Both the position numbers and the translations under genes were made by a program. Positions 1 to 7,439 of a stretch of 64,000 bases of DNA are shown here, piece by piece. Source of the stretch: Stenotrophomonas acidaminiphila. Its GTDB lineage: Bacteria; Pseudomonadota; Gammaproteobacteria; Xanthomonadales; Xanthomonadaceae. Position 1 is the first letter of the stretch, and each line of letters starts with the position of its first letter. The stretch spans positions 2,340,501 to 2,404,500 of the forward strand of contig CP019797.1 of the NCBI GenBank assembly GCA_002951995.1, read 5' to 3'. The notes under the pieces were generated by a model that was given only the letters and a program-made list of their open reading frames with translations, searched no databases and had not been told where the DNA came from.

Positions 1-545
1 AGCAGCACCGCGGCGGCCAGGTTTTCCTTGAGCGGTGCATCGTTCTGCGCCAGGCGCCAGCCGCGCCGGTGCAGCGAACCGCCGCCGAGGTCGATGGAGA
101 TCGTGGCCCGGCCCTTGCGCAGCGACAGGTTGATGCGCACGTCCGGCAACTCGACGTTCACCGACGGCCGCTCCAGCCCCTGCCCGCGCAGCCGGTCCAC
201 CACGGCGTCCTTGATCCGCTGCGCGGCGAAACGCGCGTGGGTGATGGCGTCACCGGAGACATGCGCATCGACCGCCAGGGTCAATTCGGCGTCCAGATGC
301 GTTTCCCACGGCATCGCCAGCACGCCTTGGTACAGCGAGCCCTCGTCCGGGCAGTCGAACTCGGCCAGCGGCCACAGCACGCGGCTGGCCAGGCGCGACC
401 ACAGCACCACGCGCTGGGCGTCGCGCAGTTCCCCTTCGGCATTGACCCCGGCGATGGTCGCGGTGGCGCGGGGCAGGCCGAGCGCCAGCAGTTCGTCGGC
501 CAGGAGGTACTCCAGGCCCTTGGCGCAGGAAACGAAGAATTTCAC
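1..545 (-). CDS. rlmL: 23S rRNA guanine-N2 methyltransferase RlmL/RlmKL, N-terminal part (cut by window edge)
   Basis: Only the first 181 codons lie in the window. The GTG start is at 545 and the protein begins [19 protein letters not shown]. The segment has the N-terminal fold typical of RlmL, followed by a THUMP RNA-binding domain at about residues 60-160 ([21 protein letters not shown], then the [20 protein letters not shown] strand pair). RlmL methylates G2445 of 23S rRNA and, in gammaproteobacteria, is usually fused to the RlmK G2069 methyltransferase; neither catalytic half is visible here. A REPIN-type repeat and a hydrolase gene on the same strand lie upstream. The family call rests on the N-terminus only. 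Confidence 0.85.
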   Translation of the reverse strand, partial: MKFFVSCAKGLEYLLADELLALGLPRATATIAGVNAEGELRDAQRVVLWSRLASRVLWPLAEFDCPDEGSLYQGVLAMPWETHLDAELTLAVDAHVSGDAITHARFAAQRIKDAVVDRLRGQGLERPSVNVELPDVRINLSLRKGRATISIDLGGGSLHRRGWRLAQNDAPLKENLAAAVL

Positions 546-600
546 GGGGATACCACGGGGGAACGGCAATGGGCCGGGGGCGCCATTGTACGGGGCCCAT

Positions 601-670
601 GTAGATGCGGGGCTTGCCCCGCATGAAGCGTTCCCGGTGAAGCCACATGCGGGGCAAGCCCCGCATCCAC
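601..670. repeat. REPIN-like inverted pair of GTAG-headed REP palindromes
   Basis: A GTAG head at 601-604 precedes the palindrome ATGCGGGGC-TT-GCCCCGCAT (605-624). After a 22-bp spacer the same palindrome occurs inverted (647-666) and ends in CCAC, the complement of GTGG. Two REPs in opposite orientation resemble the GTAG-headed repeats known from Stenotrophomonas and Xanthomonas, which are mobilised by RAYT transposases. It sits between rlmL and the hydrolase gene. No RAYT gene is in the window. Confidence 0.75.
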
Positions 671-684
671 GGGATCGGCAGCCG

Positions 685-1212
685 TTACAAGGCCTGCAGC
701 AGGGCTTCGAATTCGCGTGCCGAGGCGTCGACGTGGTGTTCCAGGCGGTGGCCGTCGTCGACCAGCAGCAGCCGCGCGGCGCGGGCCTGCGCCCAGGCGA
801 TCACCGCGGCCGGCGGGATCAGTTCGTCGCCCCAGGCATGGACCACGCTGGTCGGCACCGGTGCCGCGTCCAGCGCCGGCATCGGCCCCATCCGGGTCGG
901 CGGCACCATCAGGAACAGCCCGCGCACCGGCACCTGCAGCGAGGCGATGGCGGAGATGTAGGCGCCAAGGCTGGACCCGGCCAGCACCACCGGGCCGCGC
1001 GCGGCGGCCTCGCCGGCCAGGCGGATCAGGCGCTGCAGGCGCCCCGGCACGTCGCCCACTTCGCTGATCTCGCGGCGGGCATCGAGGTCGGTGTAGTCCG
1101 GGCGCTCATGGGTCCAGCCCAGGCGCTGCGCCACCTCGGCCAGCGCGGTGACCTTGGTCGCGTCGGGACCGCTCTCGAAACCATGGGACAGGATGCAGTG
1201 GCCGCGACTCAT
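685..1212 (-). CDS. small alpha/beta-hydrolase (YqiA/UPF0227-like esterase)
   Basis: The protein has 175 residues and starts [20 protein letters not shown]. It has the minimal alpha/beta-hydrolase layout: an oxyanion strand SHGFESG near residue 9, the nucleophile elbow GSSLGAY (Gly-x-Ser-x-Gly) near residue 75, an acid in HAWGDELIP, and a late His in DDGHRLEHH. This fits the short YqiA-like esterases with no lid domain. The substrate cannot be told from sequence. The ATG at 1212 was chosen because the open frame upstream is low-complexity and runs into the divergent amidase gene, which starts 51 bp away. There is no signal peptide, so it is probably cytoplasmic. Confidence 0.8.
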   Translation of the reverse strand: MSRGHCILSHGFESGPDATKVTALAEVAQRLGWTHERPDYTDLDARREISEVGDVPGRLQRLIRLAGEAAARGPVVLAGSSLGAYISAIASLQVPVRGLFLMVPPTRMGPMPALDAAPVPTSVVHAWGDELIPPAAVIAWAQARAARLLLVDDGHRLEHHVDASAREFEALLQAL

Positions 1213-1262
1213 GGGGCACCGTGGGAGGAAGCATGGCGGGGCGGCAATGCTAGCATCGGCCG

Positions 1263-1832
1263 ATGCACGCCATGCCCGCGATCCATATCGATCCCCTGCC
1301 CTACGAGCCGCTGCTGGCGCTGCGTGAACCGGGCGCGATCGACCTGGTGGTGATCCACTGCACCGAACTGCCGGACTTGGCGATGGCACGCGCGTACGGC
1401 GAACGCGTGCTGTACGCCAGCGGCACCGGCAACAGCGGCCACTACTACATCGACCGCGACGGCAGCATCCACCAGTACGTCGCGCCGGAACGCAGCGCCC
1501 ACCACGTGCGCGGCATCAACCCGCGCGCGCTCGGCATCGAACTGGTCAACAGCGGCCGCTACCCGCACTGGCTGGACTCGCGCCACCAGGCGATGGACGA
1601 GGCGTACCCGCAGGCCCAGATCGACGCCTTGGTGGCGCTGCTGCGCTGGCTGCCGCAGCGGCTGCCGGCATTGCGCTGGATCGCCGGCCACGAGGATCTG
1701 GACACCGAGCAGGTGGCGGCCAGCGACGACCCGGCGCGCACGGTGCCACGCAAGCGCGATCCGGGGCCGCGGTTCCCGTGGGACCCGGTGCTGGCGGCGA
1801 TCACGCTGCAACGCCTGCCGGCAGCCGCGTAG
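1263..1832 (+). CDS. N-acetylmuramoyl-L-alanine amidase, AmpD/Amidase_2 type
   Basis: The protein has 189 residues and is an Amidase_2 (T7-lysozyme/PGRP-like) zinc amidase. Likely zinc ligands are His in VIHCTE (near residue 33), His in AGHEDLD (near residue 140) and Asp in the closing motif RDPGPRFPWD. The spacing fits AmpD, which cleaves 1,6-anhydro-MurNAc from peptide during cell-wall recycling. No signal peptide is seen, which agrees with cytosolic AmpD rather than a secreted amidase. A second ATG nine bases downstream is an alternative start. The stop codon is embedded in a GTAG-type REP palindrome, and the divergent neighbour is the hydrolase gene. Confidence 0.85.
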   Translation: MHAMPAIHIDPLPYEPLLALREPGAIDLVVIHCTELPDLAMARAYGERVLYASGTGNSGHYYIDRDGSIHQYVAPERSAHHVRGINPRALGIELVNSGRYPHWLDSRHQAMDEAYPQAQIDALVALLRWLPQRLPALRWIAGHEDLDTEQVAASDDPARTVPRKRDPGPRFPWDPVLAAITLQRLPAAA

Positions 1833-1851
1833 GCGCGGCTTCAGCCGCGAC
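1829..1851 (+). repeat. single GTAG-type REP palindrome overlapping the amidase stop codon
   Basis: GTAG (1829-1832) is followed by a 7-bp stem, CGCGGCT-TC-AGCCGCG. The TAG of the head is the amidase stop codon. The head matches the REPIN at 601-670 but the stem sequence differs. The remaining DNA up to the sulfurtransferase stop at 2101 (about 250 bp) shows no gene or further palindrome I can support. Confidence 0.6.
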
Positions 1852-2100
1852 CGGGCGGATGCATCGGACGCCGGCGATGGCGGCAGGCGCTGCGGTGGAG
1901 CGCCATTCCGGGCAGGCCCCGTCGCGGCGGGCGCCGTTGCCGTGGACGCCAGGGGGCGGGCCGGGCAGACCTGCACAGCCGTGGGTGCCGGCGGACAGCC
2001 GTTCATTGGCTGGCCGCGGCGGTCGCGCCGGAATCCGCAAGGGCGCAGGCACCGCCACGCCCGCCGTCGCCGGCGGGCACGTTCGCCGCCCAGGCCGCTG

Positions 2101-3003
2101 CTACGCGCGCGCCACCGGGCGCGAGGGATCGGATGACCAGCCACTCCACGAATCGGCGAACACCCGCGCCCCGCCCAGGCCGGCGACCTCGAAGGCCAGC
2201 AGCAGGTGGCAGGCGGTGACGCCGGAGCCGCACATCATCACCGCCTCGCCCGGCGCGTAGGTGCCCAGCAACGGTTCCAGTTCGGCGCGCAGCTCCGCCG
2301 CCGGGCGGAAGCGGCCATCGCGCAGGTTGAGCGCGAACGGGCGGTTGCGCGCGCCCGGCACGTGCCCGGCGACCCGGTCCAGCGGCTCGACCTCGCCGCG
2401 GTAACGTTCGCCGGCACGGGCGTCGATCAGCCAGCCCGGCGCCTGCGACAGGCGCGCGGCGATTTCGTCGGCAGCGGCAACCTGTGACAGGTCGAAGCGC
2501 CCGGGATACGGCGGCAACGCCGGCACCTCCGCCGGCTCGGTCGACAGCGGCTGCGCGGCGGCCTGCCAGGCCGCCAGCCCACCATCGAGCACCGCGACCC
2601 GGCGGTGGCCGATCAACCGCAGCAGCCACCACAGCCGCGCCGCGGCCATGCTGCCGTCGCCGGCGTCGTAGACCACCACCTGGGTATCCGGGCCGATGCC
2701 CCAGCGCCCCACGGTGGCGGCGAAGGCATCACTTTCCGGCAGCGGGTGACGGCCGTGGCCCTGCCGCGACAGGTCGGACAGGTCGCGGTTGAGATCGGCA
2801 TACACCGCGCCCGGCAGGTGCCCCGCCGCATACTGCGCGGCGCCGGACTGCGGGTCGGCCAGCGAGAAGCGCGCGTCCACCAGCCGCAGCGCGGTGCTGG
2901 CGGTGGCACGGGCGTCGAGCAGGCGCGGGGCTTGCGCGGCAAGGGCGGCGGCAAGCGAAGCGACGTCCACCAGCGTGGTCCATGGCGGGGCGATGGCATT
3001 CAT
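2101..3003 (-). CDS. sseA: thiosulfate/3-mercaptopyruvate sulfurtransferase (two rhodanese domains)
   Basis: The 300-residue protein has two rhodanese domains. The inactive N-terminal one spans about 27-155 (RLVDARFSL, GHLPGAVYADLN, WWLLRLIGHRRVAVLDGGLAAW). The catalytic one spans about 170-295 (WLIDARAGERYRGEVEP) and carries the active-site loop CGSGVTA with Cys258. SseA-type enzymes move sulfane sulfur from 3-mercaptopyruvate or thiosulfate to an acceptor. The loop cannot settle which donor is preferred. The start codon overlaps the stop of the upstream Nudix gene by four bases (ATGA), so the two are probably translationally coupled. Confidence 0.88.
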   Translation of the reverse strand: MNAIAPPWTTLVDVASLAAALAAQAPRLLDARATASTALRLVDARFSLADPQSGAAQYAAGHLPGAVYADLNRDLSDLSRQGHGRHPLPESDAFAATVGRWGIGPDTQVVVYDAGDGSMAAARLWWLLRLIGHRRVAVLDGGLAAWQAAAQPLSTEPAEVPALPPYPGRFDLSQVAAADEIAARLSQAPGWLIDARAGERYRGEVEPLDRVAGHVPGARNRPFALNLRDGRFRPAAELRAELEPLLGTYAPGEAVMMCGSGVTACHLLLAFEVAGLGGARVFADSWSGWSSDPSRPVARA

Positions 3004-3815
3004 GGGGTCTGCTCCAGTCGGCGACGCAGGTTGTAGAGGATGGCCGCGGTGGCGCCCCAGATGCGCTGCCCCGGCCAGGTGTACTCGAGCACGTGGCGGA
3101 CGCGGCCGCGGTGGTCGATCTCGACCTGGCGCAGGTTGCCCGGGTCCATCAGGAAATCCAGCGGCACTTCGAACACTTCGGCCACTTCCGCAGGCTGCGG
3201 CACCGGCACGAACGCCGGGTCGATCACCGCCACCACCGGGGTCACCCGGAAACTGGAGATGGTGACGAACGGATCCAGGTAGCCCAGCGCCTGCACCCGC
3301 TCATGCGGCAGCGCGATCTCCTCGCTGCTCTCGCGCAGCGCCGCCGCCACCGGGTTGCGGTCGCCCGGTTCGATGCGGCCGCCGGGAAAGCCGACCTGGC
3401 CGCCGTGGTTGCGCAGGGTCTCGGTACGGCGGGTCAGCAGTACCTGCACGCCCTGCGGCCGCGGCACCAGCCCGGCCAGCACCGCGGCCTCGGCCGGGGG
3501 ACCCGGGGGCAGCAGGTCGGCCAGCTCGTCGTGGTTCCAGCCTTTGCCGGCAGGCGCGGCGGCCAGCGGGTTCAACGCGCGCAGCAGCCGTTCGTGCCCG
3601 GGCAGCGCCGCCGCCAGCGAACCGGCAGCGCGCGCGCGCAGCGGCAGCACGTCCTGCATCAGCTGCCGGCGCTGGTGTTCGCTCATGCCGATCCAGCCGG
3701 CGATCTCCGCGCGCGTGCGCAGGCAGCCACGGCAGTGGCCGGCCGGGTCCAGCGAGCAGATTCCGATGCAGGGACTGGAAACGGCACGGCGCGTGGCATC
3801 CATCGAGTGCGACAT
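3000..3815 (-). CDS. DUF1289-Nudix fusion, probable coenzyme A pyrophosphatase
   Basis: The 271-residue protein is a fusion. Residues 14-57 are a DUF1289 module (SPCIGICSLDPAGHCRGC, a four-Cys cluster), usually a separate small protein. Residues about 95-265 are a Nudix hydrolase of the CoA diphosphatase (NudL/YeaB) type, with the Nudix box starting GGRIEPGD at residue 145 and its catalytic REssEE at 161. NudL proteins hydrolyse CoA to 3',5'-ADP and 4'-phosphopantetheine. An internal ATG at codon 5 (3803) is better spaced from an AGGA ribosome-binding site and may be the real start. The downstream sulfurtransferase gene overlaps by four bases. Confidence 0.85.
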   Translation of the reverse strand: MSHSMDATRRAVSSPCIGICSLDPAGHCRGCLRTRAEIAGWIGMSEHQRRQLMQDVLPLRARAAGSLAAALPGHERLLRALNPLAAAPAGKGWNHDELADLLPPGPPAEAAVLAGLVPRPQGVQVLLTRRTETLRNHGGQVGFPGGRIEPGDRNPVAAALRESSEEIALPHERVQALGYLDPFVTISSFRVTPVVAVIDPAFVPVPQPAEVAEVFEVPLDFLMDPGNLRQVEIDHRGRVRHVLEYTWPGQRIWGATAAILYNLRRRLEQTP

Positions 3816-3937
3816 CCTGCAAGCCTAGCGCGAACGCGGGCACCGGGGCGTACCGCGCGACAGCCACCGCGGCGCGGCCGTCATCGCGGCGTGTCGCCGC
3901 GCGCGGATGCCCGGCGCAGGCAACGCCGGGAAGCCCA

Positions 3938-3974
3938 ATGAAAAATGCGCCGGCGTACTGGCCGCCGGCGCATT
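3938..3974 (-). terminator. Rho-independent terminator of the FKBP gene
   Basis: Read on the minus strand, a 12-bp GC-rich stem (arms 3963-3974 and 3944-3955) with a 7-nt loop is followed by a T tract (A run at 3941-3945 on the plus strand). It lies 25 bp beyond the FKBP stop codon. Confidence 0.85.
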
Positions 3975-3998
3975 CGTCCTGCCCACTGCGGGCAGTGG

Positions 3999-4697
3999 TT
4001 ACTTGACGCTGACCAGCTTGACTTCGTACTGGACGGCCACGTTCGGCGGGAAGCCGGTACGCGGATCGGCACCGAAGGCCTTGTCCGGCGACAGCGAGAT
4101 TTCCCACTTGGAGCCGGCCGGCATCTGCAGCAGCGCTTCGCGCATGGCCTGCATCTCCACGTCGCTCAGCTTCAGCGCCGGCACGTCGTGGGCCTGCACG
4201 TTCTCCGGGCGCTGGCCGTAGGGGAACGGACCGGCAACCTGCAGCTGCACGGTGCTGGCCTGGGTCGGCTTGGCGCCGTTGCCGGTCTCGATCACGCGGT
4301 ACTGGACGCCGCTGGGCAGGGTCTGCACGCCGGCCTTGGCCTTGTTGGCGGCCATGAACTGGTCGCTGCGGGTCTTGTTTTCCGCGGCCACCTTCTCGTA
4401 CTCGGCCTTGGCCGCCGCGGCACGGCCCTGCTCGCGCTTCTGGAACGCTTCGACGGCCGGCTTCAGCTGCTCGGCGGTGATCGCCGGCTGCTTCTTCGCG
4501 TACGCGTCCTGCAGGCCCTTCACCACCGAGGCGATGTCCAGCTGTTCGCCGCGGCCGGTGAGCTCGGCCAGGTTGTTGCCGTAGTCGTATCCGAAGTAGT
4601 AGCTCAGCTTGCCCTTCTCGGACGAGACGTCCTGGGCCATTGCAGTGCCGGTGAGGGCCAGGGCGGCCACGGCGACCGCGATAGAACGCAACTTCAT
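3999..4697 (-). CDS. periplasmic FKBP-type peptidyl-prolyl isomerase, Mip/FkpA family, active site degenerate
   Basis: The 232-residue protein has a cleavable signal peptide (residues about 1-21, ending TGTAMA). An FKBP N-terminal dimerisation helix region spans about 25-125, with YFGYDYGNNLAEL and long charged helices. A C-terminal FKBP fold covers about 130-232, ending PNVAVQYEVKLVSVK. The fold edges are conserved (GVQYRVIETGNG, MPAGSKWEISL), but the binding-pocket residues usual in FKBPs (VEYTG Tyr, FDS Asp, VIPGW Val-Ile-Trp) are replaced by LQVAG, VQAHD and DVEMQAM. It may act as a chaperone rather than an isomerase. The ATG at 4697 follows a good GGAGA site; the TTG just before it is less likely. 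Confidence 0.85.
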   Translation of the reverse strand: MKLRSIAVAVAALALTGTAMAQDVSSEKGKLSYYFGYDYGNNLAELTGRGEQLDIASVVKGLQDAYAKKQPAITAEQLKPAVEAFQKREQGRAAAAKAEYEKVAAENKTRSDQFMAANKAKAGVQTLPSGVQYRVIETGNGAKPTQASTVQLQVAGPFPYGQRPENVQAHDVPALKLSDVEMQAMREALLQMPAGSKWEISLSPDKAFGADPRTGFPPNVAVQYEVKLVSVK

Positions 4698-4862
4698 CAA
4701 ACAGTTCTCCAGGAAAGATGTCTCAGGGCAACCATGCCGCTAGAGGCGACGGGTTAGGATAGCCGCCACAACGGCGGACCGCCACTGACGACAAGGGCTT
4801 CTGACCAACGGTCGTGGCGGGAGTTCCCCAATCACTTTTTCTTAACTTTTCGTGGAGTCCGC

Positions 4863-5645
4863 ATGTCCGACGCACCGGTTTCGATCAACACCCGCGACGG
4901 CGTCCGCACCATCACCGTGCAGCGCCCGGAGAAGCTCAACGCGCTCAACCGCCAGACCCTGGAGGCGCTGGACGCCGCGTTCGCGGACGCGGCCACGGCC
5001 GCGGACGTGCGCGTGGTGGTGCTGACCGGCGCCGGCCCCAAGGCGTTCGTGGCCGGGGCCGACATCGCCGAGATGAACGGCCTCAGCGCGGTCCAGGGGC
5101 GCGACTTCTCGCTGCTCGGGCAGCGCCTGATGCGGCGCATCGAGCGCCTGCCCAGGCCGGTGATCGCCATGGTGAACGGGTTCGCACTGGGCGGCGGGCT
5201 GGAACTGGCCATGGCCTGCCACCTGCGCATCGCCGCCGACAGCGCCCGGCTCGGCCAGCCGGAAATCAACCTCGGCCTGATCCCGGGCTTCGGCGGCACC
5301 CAGCGCCTGCTGCGCCTGGCCGGCCGCGCCGCCACCCTGGAACTGTGTTTGCTCGGCGCGCCGATCGACGCCGCCCGCGCCCAGCAACTGGGCATCGTCA
5401 ACCGCGTGGTCGCCGCCGCCGAGCTGGAAGCGGAAACCCTGAAGATCGCCACGCAGCTGGCCAAGGCCGCGCCGCTGGCGCTGCGCGGCATGCTCGACGC
5501 GGTCAATATCGGCGGCGAATGCGGCATCGAGGAAGGGCTGGAGTACGAAAGCGCGCAGTTCGGGCTGATGTTCTCCACCGAGGACATGCGCGAAGGCACC
5601 CGCGCGTTCCTGGAACGCCGCGCCCCGGAATTCCGCAACTGCTGA
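4863..5645 (+). CDS. enoyl-CoA hydratase/isomerase family protein
   Basis: The 260-residue crotonase-fold protein has the full length of short-chain enoyl-CoA hydratases. The CoA-binding and oxyanion segments are VAGADIAEM (near residue 65) and the FALGGGLELAMACHLRIA block (near 105-120). The catalytic Glu positions are present in GGGLELA and GQPEINLGLIPGFGGTQRL. This fits hydration of trans-2-enoyl-CoA in beta-oxidation (EchA/PaaF-like). The substrate range cannot be set from sequence. A GTGGAG ribosome-binding site precedes the ATG. The FKBP gene is divergent, and a small unknown gene and nth follow on the same strand. Confidence 0.9.
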   Translation: MSDAPVSINTRDGVRTITVQRPEKLNALNRQTLEALDAAFADAATAADVRVVVLTGAGPKAFVAGADIAEMNGLSAVQGRDFSLLGQRLMRRIERLPRPVIAMVNGFALGGGLELAMACHLRIAADSARLGQPEINLGLIPGFGGTQRLLRLAGRAATLELCLLGAPIDAARAQQLGIVNRVVAAAELEAETLKIATQLAKAAPLALRGMLDAVNIGGECGIEEGLEYESAQFGLMFSTEDMREGTRAFLERRAPEFRNC

Positions 5646-5697
5646 CCCGCACCGCGATGCCCGCTGCTTCCGCATCCCCCGCCAGCTGCTGCAGTAC

Positions 5698-6006
5698 GTG
5701 CTGGACGACAACCTCGACGCCGCGATCGACGCCGGCCTGATGGACTACGCGCCGCAGCCCGGCGACGCGACGCTGGACCCGCAGCACCCGGACCTGCCAC
5801 AACGACTGGCCCAGGCCCAGCAGCGGCTGCAGGGCGCCTGGGCGGCGCGTGAGCGGTACCGTGCCCGCGCCGTGCGCCTGGCGCGGCGCGCCGCCGAGCG
5901 CGAGGCCCGGCGCGCACCGCCGCCGGCGCCGGACCGCAGACCCGCCCTGCCCGCGGCCGCGGCGGCGATCCTGGCCCGCGCCCAGGCAAAGGCGAAGCAG
6001 CCATGA
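5698..6006 (+). CDS. hypothetical protein, charged, upstream of nth
   Basis: I do not recognise this gene. From the GTG at 5698 it encodes 102 residues. An acidic N-terminal half (LDDNLDAAIDAGLMDY) is followed by an Arg/Ala-rich helical segment with coiled-coil-like heptads (LPQRLAQAQQRLQGAWAARE). The same frame stays open upstream and reads plausibly (CFRIPRQLLQYVLDDN) but offers no ATG or GTG, so the true start may be CTG at 5689 or farther up. Its stop overlaps the first ATG of nth (ATGA), suggesting translational coupling. Composition matches the neighbours, so it is probably real. Confidence 0.6.
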   Translation: MLDDNLDAAIDAGLMDYAPQPGDATLDPQHPDLPQRLAQAQQRLQGAWAARERYRARAVRLARRAAEREARRAPPPAPDRRPALPAAAAAILARAQAKAKQP

Positions 6007-6779
6007 AGAAACCGACGAGCCCGCGCACCGCGGCCAAGGCAGCAACCGGCACCGGTGCCGGCATGACGACGGCGGCGAAGCCCGGACGCGCGCGCCCCGC
6101 TGCCGGCGCCGCTGCGGGCGCGCGCGCGTCACGCAGCAGGCGCATGAACGGCGCGGAAGTGCGTGAGATGTTCACCCGACTGCGCGAACTGAATCCGCAC
6201 CCGACCACCGAGCTGGAATACCGCACGCCGTTCGAGCTGCTGGTGGCGGTGACGCTGTCGGCGCAGGCCACCGATGTCGGGGTGAACAAGGCCACCCGCA
6301 AGTTGTTTCCGGTGGCCAACACCGCACAGGCGATCCTCGCGCTGGGCGAGGAAGGACTGAAGCCCTACATCTCCACCATCGGCCTGTACAACGCCAAGGC
6401 GAAGAACGTGATCGCCGCCTGCGCGATCCTGGTGGAGAAGTACGGCGGCGAGGTGCCCGCCGACCGCGCCGCGCTGGAAGCGCTGCCCGGGGTTGGCCGC
6501 AAGACCGCCAACGTGGTGCTCAATACCGCTTTCGGCGAACCGACGATGGCGGTGGACACGCATATCTTCCGCGTGTCCAACCGCACCGGGCTGGCGCCGG
6601 GCAAGGACGTGCGCGCGGTGGAGGACGGGCTGCTGAAGGTGATCCCGGCGGAGTTCCTGCAGGATGCGCATCATTGGTTGATCCTGCATGGACGCTATGT
6701 GTGCAAGGCGCGCAAACCGGACTGCCCGCAATGCGTGATCCGCGACCTGTGCCATTTCAAGGACAAGACCGTCGCCTGA
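6003..6779 (+). CDS. nth: endonuclease III (DNA glycosylase/AP lyase)
   Basis: This base-excision-repair enzyme removes oxidised pyrimidines and nicks at abasic sites. The helix-hairpin-helix is LPGVGRKTANVV with catalytic Lys167, followed by Asp185 in AVDTHIF. The [4Fe-4S] loop has Cys234, 241, 244 and 250 (C-x6-C-x2-C-x5-C). The body is close to E. coli Nth from residue 48 on. The first 47 residues are an Ala/Lys/Arg-rich tail absent from E. coli, so ATG 6144 is an alternative start; the overlap with the upstream gene favours 6003. The last 73 bases, which encode most of the iron-sulfur loop, are repeated three more times downstream. Confidence 0.95.
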   Translation: MKKPTSPRTAAKAATGTGAGMTTAAKPGRARPAAGAAAGARASRSRRMNGAEVREMFTRLRELNPHPTTELEYRTPFELLVAVTLSAQATDVGVNKATRKLFPVANTAQAILALGEEGLKPYISTIGLYNAKAKNVIAACAILVEKYGGEVPADRAALEALPGVGRKTANVVLNTAFGEPTMAVDTHIFRVSNRTGLAPGKDVRAVEDGLLKVIPAEFLQDAHHWLILHGRYVCKARKPDCPQCVIRDLCHFKDKTVA

Positions 6780-7193
6780 GGCGGCGGCAGGGCCAGCCGC
6801 GGGCGCGGCATCGACCCAATGGCGCCGATCCGGCGCTGCGGGCCGGCGCGCAAGCCAGACTCCCCGCAGTGCGTGATCCGCGACCTGTGCCATTTCAAGG
6901 ACAAGACCGTCGCCTGAGGCGGCGGCAGGGCCAGCCGCGGGCGCGGCATCGACCCAAAGGCGCCGATCCGGCGCTGCGGGCCGGCGCGCAAGCCAGACTG
7001 CCCGCAGTGCGTCATCCGCGACCTGTGCCACTTCAAGGACAAGACCGTCACCTGAGGCGGCGGCATGGCCAGCCGCGGGCGCGGCATCGACCCAATGCCG
7101 CCGATCCGGCGCTGCGGGCCGGCGCGCAAGCCAGACTGCCCGCAGTGCGTGATCCGCGACCTGGGCCACTGCAAGGACAGGATCGTCGCCTGA
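6707..7193 (+). repeat. 138-bp tandem repeat made of the nth 3' end plus downstream DNA
   Basis: Copies start at 6707 (inside nth), 6845, 6983 and 7121; stop codons sit at 6777, 6915, 7053 and 7191, exactly 138 bp apart. Each unit holds the last 73 bp of nth and about 65 bp beyond its stop. Since 138 is a multiple of three, the nth frame continues and every copy is open between stops. Copies 2-4 encode a C-x7-[CS]-x2-C pattern beginning CGPARKPD. Copies 2 and 4 have an in-frame ATG (6819 and 7095) that could start 32-residue peptides. No ribosome-binding site is evident, so expression is doubtful. Confidence 0.9.
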
Positions 7194-7366
7194 TGCCGCC
7201 ACGCGTGGCAGCCGCGCGCGGCGCCCATGCAGGGGCCGACAGCCCCCCTCGCGGGCCGCCCGCCCGCTGGCGCACGCGACTGCCATCTGCGCGACACCTG
7301 CCGGTAACAGCCACCCCGTCCACTACGCCGGGGTGGGCGCGACGGCAGCGGGCGCAGGTCGCGGGA

Positions 7367-7388
7367 CTGTCACATTTACGCAATCTTT
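7367..7388 (+). promoter_or_regulatory. candidate PhoB box upstream of oprP
   Basis: CTGTCAC-ATTT is followed 11 bp later by ACGCAAT-CTTT. The first heptamer matches the PhoB half-site CTGTCAT at six of seven bases; the second is weak (three of seven), but the A/T-rich tetramers are correctly phased. It ends 52 bp before the oprP start. Confidence 0.5.
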
Positions 7389-7439
7389 ACGCCCTAGCCT
7401 GCGCATCATCCTCAACCTGCCCGCAAGGCTACCCATCCC

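Noticed and set aside
4832..6322. Open frame antisense to the enoyl-CoA hydratase and nth
   Set aside because: It covers two well-supported sense genes and reads as Ala/Arg/Pro-rich filler.
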